Shown: piece by piece, positions 17,109 through 24,217 of the stretch
How positions within the stretch are numbered: position 1 is the first letter of the stretch
Layout of the letters: each line of letters opens with the position of its first letter
Assembly (NCBI GenBank): GCA_029262835.1
Contig: JAJCYQ010000087.1
Span: 1 to 40,055, forward strand
Source: Bacteroidota bacterium
GTDB taxonomy: Bacteria > Bacteroidota > Rhodothermia > Rhodothermales > UBA10348
Length of the DNA: 40,055 nucleotides
Direction of reading: 5' to 3'
Notes under the pieces: model-generated
What the model saw: the letters and a program-made list of their open reading frames with translations, nothing else
Databases searched by the model: none
Told to the model about the DNA's origin: nothing
Position numbers and translations under genes: made by a program

Positions 17109-17171
17109 GGGTCGTCGATGTTTCGGGTCGTCAGCGGTTTTGGGTCGTCAGCAGTTTTGGGTCGTCAGCGG
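17108..17171. repeat. 17-base tandem repeats between the thioredoxin-like gene and sbtA
   Basis: The core GGGTCGTCAGC occurs at 17125, 17142 and 17159, a 17-base period, with a decayed fourth copy (GGGTCGTCGATG) at 17108-17119. The last copy contains the stop of the thioredoxin-like gene (17165-17167) and the first touches the sbtA start codon, so the array fills the whole 56-base gap. Confidence 0.85.
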
Positions 17172-18466
17172 ACGGAGAGATCGGCCACGGCGCCGAGGAT
17201 GATCTGTTGTTCACGGGCCAGGACCGCCTCCAGATCCCGGAAACCGTCCAGGCGGCGCATGGCGTGCCACCATGCCTCGTATTCTTCGAGTGAATTGAAG
17301 GAAACCATCCGCAGGAAGTGCCAGCCGTCGGAGACCATGAAGCGTCCGGTCTCCGAGGCCACACCGGTACGCGTCTCCCAGGGCAACACGTGCTCCCGGA
17401 GGAGCGCTTCGAAGCGTTCCTGGTCGCCGGGTGTTGTCTGGTAGCGGAGGAAGGCGGTAAGTCGCTTGCTGCCAAGTGCCCCTCCCGTGCGCAGTTCGGG
17501 AATAATGCGCACGAATTCGTCCGTATGACCGGAGGAGAGGTCTGAAATGGCGCCATAGAGCGCGCCTATGCTCGTGCCAGCAAGCCTTGCGAGTTCCCGG
17601 AGGGCGCGATTCGATGCATCCATTCCCTGCATGCCTCGGAAACGGCTCACGACGAGCAGATCGAGCGGCACAGGGCTTTCGACCTCGCGAAAGGCCCGAA
17701 AGGACACCATGTCGGTATTCTGACGATAGAGCGGCAGCGCCTCGTCCCGGTACAGAGCGAGGGCTTCAGCGGACGCGCCTGGCAGAAAAGTGAAGGTGAC
17801 GAGTTGGAGCACATCGTCTGCCCGGGCGCTGACGGACTCTATAAGAGCCACCACTTCTTCGACGGTACTGGCACCGGCGTCTTCTTCATACCACGCGAAC
17901 TTCTGCGCCATGAACGTGGTGTCCCTTGGCGCCGACAGCGCCCAGGCCTGGAGGGCCCGTGGCCGTTCCACCCAGGCACCCAGCTCATTGAAGTCGGCGT
18001 CAAGCAGGAGGACGGTCGGCGTGGCTGTGCGGCCGTCCGGTGTGAGGTGGCGCATCTGGTAGCGCAGCGCATCTTCCGGGCGTACAATGCGAAGATCCAG
18101 CCCGTCCACCTGACGGGCCAGGGCGGCCAGATAGGGAATGGTATTGGCCGAGTCGCTGCATCCGTCAATGGCGATGGCAAGCAGGTACATGGGGCCGCCG
18201 ACGCGGCGGGCGCGAGCGAGTATGTCGTCCGGCACGGCGGCGGCGGCGCTGTTGCGCTCCCACATGTCCTTACGGTGCGTAGCGGCGGCCAGGAAATCGG
18301 CGTACGTCTGTCCGCTCTCGTAGAGCCGTCGGAGCTCCGCGTCTCCTTCGGCGCCCGCCGACTGGGGGGCGCCGAAGGGCGCGACAACAATCAGCAGAAC
18401 GCTGCACAGGGCAATTCTCCGCAACAGCGGACGTGCCAGGACCCTCTTTCGGGCGCGCGCCGTCAC
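17165..18466 (-). CDS. Exported thioredoxin-like protein fused to two dimeric alpha/beta-barrel (NIPSNAP-like) domains
   Basis: A 433-residue protein whose GTG start overlaps the LVIVD stop as GTGA (18463-18466). Residues 1-38 are a basic plus hydrophobic export signal ending near SAGA. Residues about 55-170 look like a Thioredoxin_9-type domain: a helix ending RKDMWERN, LLAIAIDGCSDSANTIPYLA, and the cis-proline strand ATPTVLLLDADF. Only one cysteine (Cys103, in DGCSDS) stands where family members have CxxC or CGDC. Residues about 215-430 look like two ferredoxin-like halves typical of NIPSNAP/EthD dimeric barrels (LVTFTFLPGASAEALALYRD and GWHFLRMVSFNSLEEYEAWW). I do not know this fusion from described proteins; its role is unknown. 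Confidence 0.75.
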   Translation of the reverse strand: MTARARKRVLARPLLRRIALCSVLLIVVAPFGAPQSAGAEGDAELRRLYESGQTYADFLAAATHRKDMWERNSAAAAVPDDILARARRVGGPMYLLAIAIDGCSDSANTIPYLAALARQVDGLDLRIVRPEDALRYQMRHLTPDGRTATPTVLLLDADFNELGAWVERPRALQAWALSAPRDTTFMAQKFAWYEEDAGASTVEEVVALIESVSARADDVLQLVTFTFLPGASAEALALYRDEALPLYRQNTDMVSFRAFREVESPVPLDLLVVSRFRGMQGMDASNRALRELARLAGTSIGALYGAISDLSSGHTDEFVRIIPELRTGGALGSKRLTAFLRYQTTPGDQERFEALLREHVLPWETRTGVASETGRFMVSDGWHFLRMVSFNSLEEYEAWWHAMRRLDGFRDLEAVLAREQQIILGAVADLSVR

Positions 18467-20427
18467 GATCCGGAGGAAGCCAGCGCCCGGACAACATCCG
18501 CGAGCGCTCCCTGCTTGCCGCGGCCGCCGAGATCCGAGGCGAGGCTCGTGAGCGCGGAGCTTCGGGCTGTTCCCGAAGCACCCTCGGCCCGGTCAAGTGC
18601 CGTGCGTGCGGCGCGCACTTCAGCCGCCGACATCTCGCCCGAACGCTCCATCTGGTCCACGTAGGCGTGTGCCAAGTGGAATGTGTTCGGCCATACGTAG
18701 CGCGGCTGGCCCTGGGCGTTGAGGTAGTCGAGCTGGACGGTATTGGCCGCCGCAATTTCGTGTTCGCTCAGGAACGGGCTCGGCGTGAGCTCGAAAATGT
18801 CCAGTCCGCGGGCAATTTCCGAGCTTACGATCAGGCCGTTGTACCAGTACACGGACCAGCTGCCGCCGTTACCCATTTCATCGGGACTGACCGGGCCGCG
18901 GTCGTGGTAGGCAATTTCAACCGGATTCGTAATGTCTGTCCAGTCGAAAATGGAGATCCCTCCCTGGTACCAGGCCTGTACCATGATGTCACGGCCCGGA
19001 ACCGGAATGAGCGATCCGTTGTGGGCCACACAGTTTTCGAGCGAGGTCTGAGGAACGGGGAGCTTGTAGTAGGACTGGAAGTCCATTTTGCCACCTTCGA
19101 GCGTAAAGAGCGCGTTGGCGCCCCACTCCATCGGGTCGGTGTCGCGGCACTTGGGCTGGCCACCGCCGCCCCACTCGTCTGTAAAGAGGACCTTCGAGCC
19201 GTCGTTGTTGAACGTAGCCGAGTGCCAGTACGAGAAATTCGAATCGGCTACGGCATCCATCCGGACGGGGTTGGCCGGATCGCTGATGTCGAGCAGCAGG
19301 CCATAGCCCTCACAGGCACCACCCGCGAGGCCGATTTCCGGATAGAGCGTGATGTCGTGGCACTGGGTTGGACCAGGGCGCGGCCCGTCCTGTTCAGCAT
19401 CCGGATCAGGCGCGCCGAACCGCTCCGCAATAATACCAGGCAGTGCCTCGCGGAAGGCGGCGCTGTCCGCGGCCGTTGCGGTATCGCGACCACGCTCCTT
19501 CACGAATGCGGCGAGCATGGGTCCTACGAACTGCGGCGGCAGGACACGCTCCTGGCCGAACAGATCGACCACAAACTCGCCACGCGCCTTGGCAGCCTCG
19601 ATGGCGGCAATGTCGGCCGGCGCTGGACCGTGCTGCGGTGGGGCCACCAGGTTCTCAAAAATACGTGGTGAGCTCACAATGGCGGCATCCTGCGGCCGGT
19701 CGAGCGGTACCTTGATGACTTCAATGCGGAAGAGCGCCGAATTGGGGTCGTCTCCCGGCATGGCCGAGACGCATCCAGGAAGCTCTTCGGCCGGCCGCAC
19801 GCCGGCCGAACCGGAGACGTAGACGTACACATTATCGTTATCGTTCGGGTCCTTGAGTACCGAGTGGGTGTGGCTGCCGCGGCAGGTCTGCACGTTCGAT
19901 ACGTATTTCGGACTGCGGATGTCTTCGATATCGAAGATCCGTATTCCGCGCAGCCGGTCCTGGCTCACGGCCTCCTGCACGCCTTCTGTTCCACAGTCGA
20001 GGCGTCCACCGAGCCCTTCGCCGGACACGAACATCAGGTTTCCGTAGACCGAGACATCACTCTGAGATGCCGGACACACATAGTCAACCACGACTTCGGG
20101 TTGTGCCGGGTTCGAGATGTCCCAGATGATGACGCCGTTGTAGTTGCCCTGGAAGGCGTAGTTGCCCTGGAAGGCGAGATCGGAGTTCGTTACGCCCACG
20201 AACGCCTCGGGCGGCGTGGTGGTAGAGCGCTTGGTCATGTTCCAGATGGCCTCTTCAGCGTCGAACAGGCCTGCTTTGAGACCAATTCGGGGATCGGGCA
20301 TGGGTTTTTCGCCAGCGTTGACGGTAATGGAACTGCTGGCTGTGCCTCCTGGGGCACCGACGGGTTTCTGTGAGCAACCGGCGAGCAGCAGTATGGCTGC
20401 GAACGACAGGGTGAGAACGTTTTTCAT
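18463..20427 (-). CDS. LVIVD repeat-containing lipoprotein
   Basis: A 654-residue lipoprotein with signal MKNVLTLSFAAILLLAGC (lipobox LAGC, Cys18). The body is a series of LVIVD-type beta-propeller blades with the recurring sense 'x is seen, name, direction': NGVIIWDISNPAQPEVVVDY, SDVSVYGNLMFVSGEG, RGIRIFDIEDIRSPKYVSNV, YGLLLDISDPANPVRMDAVA, GGISIFDWTDITNPVEIAYH and SSEIARGLDIFELTPSPFLS. The C-terminal 100 residues are helical and Ala-rich. It is anchored to a membrane and faces the periplasm or outside. The function of LVIVD proteins is not established; they are thought to be surface scaffolds. It is translationally coupled to the thioredoxin-like gene. Confidence 0.9.
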   Translation of the reverse strand: MKNVLTLSFAAILLLAGCSQKPVGAPGGTASSSITVNAGEKPMPDPRIGLKAGLFDAEEAIWNMTKRSTTTPPEAFVGVTNSDLAFQGNYAFQGNYNGVIIWDISNPAQPEVVVDYVCPASQSDVSVYGNLMFVSGEGLGGRLDCGTEGVQEAVSQDRLRGIRIFDIEDIRSPKYVSNVQTCRGSHTHSVLKDPNDNDNVYVYVSGSAGVRPAEELPGCVSAMPGDDPNSALFRIEVIKVPLDRPQDAAIVSSPRIFENLVAPPQHGPAPADIAAIEAAKARGEFVVDLFGQERVLPPQFVGPMLAAFVKERGRDTATAADSAAFREALPGIIAERFGAPDPDAEQDGPRPGPTQCHDITLYPEIGLAGGACEGYGLLLDISDPANPVRMDAVADSNFSYWHSATFNNDGSKVLFTDEWGGGGQPKCRDTDPMEWGANALFTLEGGKMDFQSYYKLPVPQTSLENCVAHNGSLIPVPGRDIMVQAWYQGGISIFDWTDITNPVEIAYHDRGPVSPDEMGNGGSWSVYWYNGLIVSSEIARGLDIFELTPSPFLSEHEIAAANTVQLDYLNAQGQPRYVWPNTFHLAHAYVDQMERSGEMSAAEVRAARTALDRAEGASGTARSSALTSLASDLGGRGKQGALADVVRALASSGS

Positions 20428-20484
20428 TGTATTGATTCTGTTCTGGTAATGGGTGAGACGGGCATCGCGTACTGACGCGGCCCG

Positions 20485-21147
20485 TCACTCGGTCATGGCG
20501 CGCAGCATGCGCTGCATGCGCTCAATTTCTGTGATCTGGTCGACGTTGATATCGGTTGCCAGGCGGAAAGAGCCTTCGTCCTGACCGGCGCCGTCGGTGG
20601 CGAAGAGTGTTTCCACCATGGTAACAGCACCCTGGTGGTGCTGGATCATGTACTCCAGGAACAGGCGGTCGAAATCTTCTCCCTGCGCCGCCTCCAGTTC
20701 GTCGAGCTGCGCCTGGGAGAGCATGCCCGGCATGGTGTGGTGGTCGTGGTGGTCGCCGCTCTGCATATCGCTCTGCATATCGCTCTGCATGCCGCTCTGC
20801 ATGCCGCTCTGCATATCGCTACCAGGCACGTCCTCGCCCCGGTCCCGCAGCCATTTTTCCATGGTGGCAATCTCATCCTTCTGCGCGTTGATGATGCGCG
20901 CCGTCAAAACCTGTATGTCGGGCGACGCGCCGTTTGGTTCGGCCCAGGCTGACATCACGAGCGCCTGTTTGTGATGCGCTATCATCCCGGTCATGAAATC
21001 CACGTCTGCCTGGACATAGTTCTGCCGGGAGGCCTCTATGCGCTCCCAGTATACTCGTTCAAGATCCGATACCTCCTGGGTCGATGCGCAACCGGAGAGC
21101 AGAAAGGCGACGAGCAGTAACAGCCGTGTTGGTCGCATGATGGTCAT
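20485..21147 (-). CDS. DUF305 domain lipoprotein with Met-rich insert
   Basis: A 220-residue lipoprotein (signal to LLSGC, Cys at about residue 20). DUF305 is a ferritin-like four-helix domain and both His-His motifs are here: FMTGMIAHHKQALVMSAWA and FLEYMIQHHQGAVTMVETLF. Between the helix pairs is a low-complexity insert of DMQS/GMQS units followed by GDHHDHHTMPGM, rich in Met and His. DUF305 proteins often lie near copper-handling genes and may bind metal; here that is inference. Starts at 21147 or 21138 (3 residues fewer) are both possible. It precedes the LVIVD gene by 57 bases. Confidence 0.9.
   Translation of the reverse strand: MTIMRPTRLLLLVAFLLSGCASTQEVSDLERVYWERIEASRQNYVQADVDFMTGMIAHHKQALVMSAWAEPNGASPDIQVLTARIINAQKDEIATMEKWLRDRGEDVPGSDMQSGMQSGMQSDMQSDMQSGDHHDHHTMPGMLSQAQLDELEAAQGEDFDRLFLEYMIQHHQGAVTMVETLFATDGAGQDEGSFRLATDINVDQITEIERMQRMLRAMTE
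20758..20819. repeat. 12-base tandem repeat inside the DUF305 gene
   Basis: About five copies of a 12-base unit, CGCTCTGCATAT or CGCTCTGCATGC, in frame on the minus strand. They encode four-residue units (DMQS, GMQS) in the loop between the two helix pairs. Confidence 0.92.
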
Positions 21148-21280
21148 CTACTTGTGGATGTCACAGGTGTCATTGTGCGAATGTACTGAATATTTCTTTC
21201 ACGCAGGCCACAGCCAGGCGTTGTAGTGTGGCATTTCTGAGCAAACCGGAACACTCCGATTTGAAGCCGATACCAAATCG

Positions 21281-22504
21281 ATGCCCCATGAAACCCGACG
21301 ATTGCTTGACCTTCACGAACGCCTCCTTGATATCAGCCTCAAGCTGAACGCAGCGGGCAATCAGGAGGAGTTGCTGACGTATATCATTGACACGGTCGTG
21401 GAACTGCTCCGCTGCGAGGCCGGGGCGGTCCTGCTGTTCGATGAGGCATCGGGATCACTGCGGTTCGCCGCATCGACAGGAACCAGCCAGGAGGAACTGG
21501 CCAGCATTCCGGTTCCGCTCAACAACAGCATTGCGGGCAATGTCTACGTGCGCGAGCGGTCGGTGATTGAAAACGCCATCGCCACGTCGCGCCAGCACTA
21601 CGATGGCGTGGCCCGTGAGATGCGCTTCGAGACGCGGTCTCTGCTCGCGGTTCCGCTCACCATTGAAGGCATGACGATTGGCGTGGTCGAAGCGCTCAAC
21701 AAGCGTGACGGCGGGTTCGATGATGACGATGAGCATACGCTCCGCATGTTCGCCAACCAGGCGGCGCTCGCCATCCGGAATGCACGGCAAATGGATTTTG
21801 TGCGCTCGGCGTACCAGAAACTGCACAATTTCGAGAAATTCCGATCCGACTTCATGGCCATTGCCAGTCACGAACTGCGCACGCCGCTCTCCATTATCCA
21901 GCAGAGCCTGGAAATCCTTGGCGAGGACGGATCGGATCTGCAGCGGGAATTCGCGGGCGATGCCAGGCGGGCGGCGGCGCGCCTGGCGGCCGTCATCGAG
22001 TCCATGACCCAACTCGAGTCGCTGCGGCTCAGGGACGACGTTTCGGAGTCTGGCTGCATTGCGCCCGGCCAGATCGTGGCGGAGGTCCTCGGCAACATGG
22101 ATTCCGTGCTCCGTGCAGCCGGATTGCGCGTCGAGCACCGAGTGCCGCCGGGCGTACGCGCAACAATGGACGGAGATCGCCTGCGCCGCATTCTGGGCAA
22201 CGTTCTTCTCAATTCGGTAGATGCGACGGGTACAGGTGGGACCATAACCGTCGCGGTCGACGACACGGCAGAGGGTCCGGTTCTCCGCGTAGCCGATACC
22301 GGCCGCGGGCTCGCGGTTACTGAATTGGACCGCGTCTTCGATGAATACTACCAGGTGGAAGACCACCTGACGAGGCGCCAGAGCGGCCTCGGAATTGGGC
22401 TCAGCGTGGCGCGGAAGCTCGCCGAAATCGACGGGTGTTCGGTCTGGATGGAGTCGGACGGCCCAGGCCGGGGCGCCTGCTTCTGTCTGCGTTTTGGCCG
22501 TTGA
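21281..22504 (+). CDS. Soluble GAF-domain sensor histidine kinase
   Basis: A 407-residue histidine kinase with no membrane segment. A GAF sensor domain covers about residues 15-175 (VVELLRCEAGAVLLFDEASG, SLLAVPLTIEGMTIGVVEAL). The dimerisation/phosphoacceptor domain has FMAIASHELRTPL with phospho-His197. The ATPase domain has the N-box RRILGNVLLNSVDATG, G1 VADTGRGLA, the F-box DEYYQVEDHL and G2 SGLGIGLSVARKLAE. It would sense a cytoplasmic small molecule or redox cue. No response regulator is adjacent, so it is an orphan here. It is divergent from DUF305 (133-base gap 21148-21280, no clear operator seen) and convergent with the DUF3095 gene, one base between the stops. Confidence 0.93.
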   Translation: MPHETRRLLDLHERLLDISLKLNAAGNQEELLTYIIDTVVELLRCEAGAVLLFDEASGSLRFAASTGTSQEELASIPVPLNNSIAGNVYVRERSVIENAIATSRQHYDGVAREMRFETRSLLAVPLTIEGMTIGVVEALNKRDGGFDDDDEHTLRMFANQAALAIRNARQMDFVRSAYQKLHNFEKFRSDFMAIASHELRTPLSIIQQSLEILGEDGSDLQREFAGDARRAAARLAAVIESMTQLESLRLRDDVSESGCIAPGQIVAEVLGNMDSVLRAAGLRVEHRVPPGVRATMDGDRLRRILGNVLLNSVDATGTGGTITVAVDDTAEGPVLRVADTGRGLAVTELDRVFDEYYQVEDHLTRRQSGLGIGLSVARKLAEIDGCSVWMESDGPGRGACFCLRFGR

Positions 22505-22505
22505 T

Positions 22506-23687
22506 CTATGCATCGCCGCTGAGGCGCTGCCGCCTGGCCTTGAAATCCACCGCAGCCATGGCATAGCCGCCCCCGGATCCGTCCACGAAATGTACCTGGT
22601 CGCCGAGCCGCTCGTACACCAGGCAGGTCATGATGGCGCTGTCCGAGACGTGAATGCCCCAGGCGAGCTGCCCCGCCGCGTGTTGCCCGGCGAGCCATTT
22701 CTCGAGGCGCAGCCGCTGGGCGGTCGTACCGGTGAGTACCATGCGAAGCGTCCCGTCATATTTCTGGATGTCGGTCGTCGCGGAGAGCGTGGGCAGATAG
22801 TTCTTCCACCGGATGCCGCCCACCTGCATGTCCCTCTTCACGAACAACACAAGCAGGAACTGCTGGATCCAGATCCGGATTGTGTAGAGCCATCGCCGCC
22901 CGGGTGAAGAGCGAAACGCGGGCTCCAGACGACCCAGGTGCCGGAGTCCGAACGACGGCCGAAGATCGGCCGGGAGCACCGGTCGACGTTCGGAATCGGG
23001 CCCGTAGATCTCATTGAGGCGCGCCAGCAATCGCCTGTAGGTGTCCAGTCCGCCCGCCTCCACAATCAGGCTGACGATTTCTCCTCGTCGACTCTCAACT
23101 CGTTTCCACCGGCACTCGAGGCCGGTAAAGTCGGGGGGCGCGGGAGGCACATCGTCGAACAATGTCATTCCGGGCTGTTCAAGCGCCGCGCCCGTGCCAT
23201 GCCGACCTTTTACGCGCGCTTCGGATTCGGCAATGGCCGTCCCTTCGTAGATCGCCTGGTGGTATCCCTCACTGGCTTTGAATCGGGCCACCGAGAGCGT
23301 AAAGCCTTGCTCGCGCAGCGCCCCGACATGTACAGCACCCACGCGAAGGACCATGTCGAGCCCGTCCCGCGTCGTCCTGGCGGCACCTTTCAACGCCGCT
23401 CCGACCGTGCCGACGTCATCTGCTGGAACGAGAAGCGTGGCTCCGTCACCACCGAAAACATAGGGCACGTCCTTCGTACGGGCGGCGTTCCGGGCGGCCG
23501 CGATGGAACTGGCGCCCACGAAATTCACATCCCGGTAGCGCCCTTCGGCAATCAGCGCGGTCGATCCCTCGATGTCGACTACGACAATCCACCAGTCGTC
23601 GGGCACGGGATGAAACACCTCTTCGGAAAAAATCGCATCGAAGGTAGTGATTTCTGGCAGCTGGCTGTAGAACGAAGCCGCGCTCAT
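22506..23687 (-). CDS. DUF3095 family protein, nucleotide-cyclase-like N-terminus
   Basis: A 393-residue cytosolic protein matching DUF3095. The family signature is PDDWWIVVVDIEGSTALIAEGRYRD-like (begins near residue 28), then VNFVGASSIAAARNAAR, VPYVFGGDGATLLVP, VLRVGAVHVGALRE and ASEGYHQAIYEGTAIAESE. The VVDIEGST and FGGDGATLL segments resemble the first metal-Asp strand and central hairpin of class III cyclases/GGDEF domains, but catalytic activity has not been shown for the family. The C-terminal half has no motif I recognise. The start overlaps the ACT-gene stop by 4 bases (ATGA). Confidence 0.85.
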   Translation of the reverse strand: MSAASFYSQLPEITTFDAIFSEEVFHPVPDDWWIVVVDIEGSTALIAEGRYRDVNFVGASSIAAARNAARTKDVPYVFGGDGATLLVPADDVGTVGAALKGAARTTRDGLDMVLRVGAVHVGALREQGFTLSVARFKASEGYHQAIYEGTAIAESEARVKGRHGTGAALEQPGMTLFDDVPPAPPDFTGLECRWKRVESRRGEIVSLIVEAGGLDTYRRLLARLNEIYGPDSERRPVLPADLRPSFGLRHLGRLEPAFRSSPGRRWLYTIRIWIQQFLLVLFVKRDMQVGGIRWKNYLPTLSATTDIQKYDGTLRMVLTGTTAQRLRLEKWLAGQHAAGQLAWGIHVSDSAIMTCLVYERLGDQVHFVDGSGGGYAMAAVDFKARRQRLSGDA

Positions 23688-24217
23688 GGTATCACGTACC
23701 CAGCGCCTCGAAGCGCCGCCAGGGCGGACGTCAGGTCGTCGGTCTTCACGAACAGGTAGTCCGTGTCAAAGGTTGACACGGCGAACAGGCTGATGCCAAC
23801 CGCTGCCAGCGCCTGCGACAGACCAGCCAAAACGCCCGTCATCGTAAAAGGAAGGGGGCCTTCGACTTCCAGGCAGGACCAACCGTCCTCTGTGTGCTCG
23901 GGTGTTGTGTGCTCGGGCGTTGTGTGCTCGGGCGCTGTGTGCTCTGGCGCTGTGTGCTCGGGCGTTGTGTGCTCGGGCGCATCAGGATGCGCCCGAGGGC
24001 GGGCGGACGCGTCAGGTGGAGACCCGGGGGGCTGAGGCGCCGTGGCGGAATGTGACGCACGGCCGCCGAGGAGCCCCGACCGGCACACCACGGAGAGTTC
24101 GCTTGGCGTGCGCGTCACCGAGAATACATCCGACGTCAGCACGCGGCCGGGTACCTGCGCGTCCGGCGGAAATCGGTGGATGGCGAACAATCCGGCGATG
24201 TGTCGGAGTGCGATCAC
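23684..24217 (-). CDS. Two-ACT-domain protein (CASTOR-like) with a PEHT-repeat linker
   Basis: A 177-residue protein. I chose the GTG at 24217 because it overlaps the hexosaminidase stop as GTGA and gives the expected family opening IALRHIAGLFAIHRFPPDAQ. The first ACT-like half (to about residue 60) contains FSVTRTPSELSVVCRSG. The second half is the well-kept ACT block: GWSCLEVEGPLPFTMTGVLA, ALAAVGISLFAVSTFDTDYL and FVKTDDLTSALAALRGAGY. Such proteins bind small ligands such as amino acids. Between the halves is a Pro/Ala-rich linker with six five-residue units (APEHT/TPEHT) encoded by a 15-base tandem repeat, absent from normal family members as far as I know. Coupled to genes on both sides. 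Confidence 0.82.
   Translation of the reverse strand: MIALRHIAGLFAIHRFPPDAQVPGRVLTSDVFSVTRTPSELSVVCRSGLLGGRASHSATAPQPPGSPPDASARPRAHPDAPEHTTPEHTAPEHTAPEHTTPEHTTPEHTEDGWSCLEVEGPLPFTMTGVLAGLSQALAAVGISLFAVSTFDTDYLFVKTDDLTSALAALRGAGYVIP
23891..23980. repeat. 15-base tandem repeat, six copies, inside the ACT gene
   Basis: Six in-frame copies of TGTGTGCTCGGGCGT and close variants fill 90 bases. On the coding strand they give TPEHT/APEHT units. The copies differ at only one or two positions, which suggests recent expansion. Confidence 0.95.

Noticed and set aside
23891-23980. CRISPR-like array
   Set aside because: The units are contiguous 15-base tandem copies without spacers and are in frame inside a gene.
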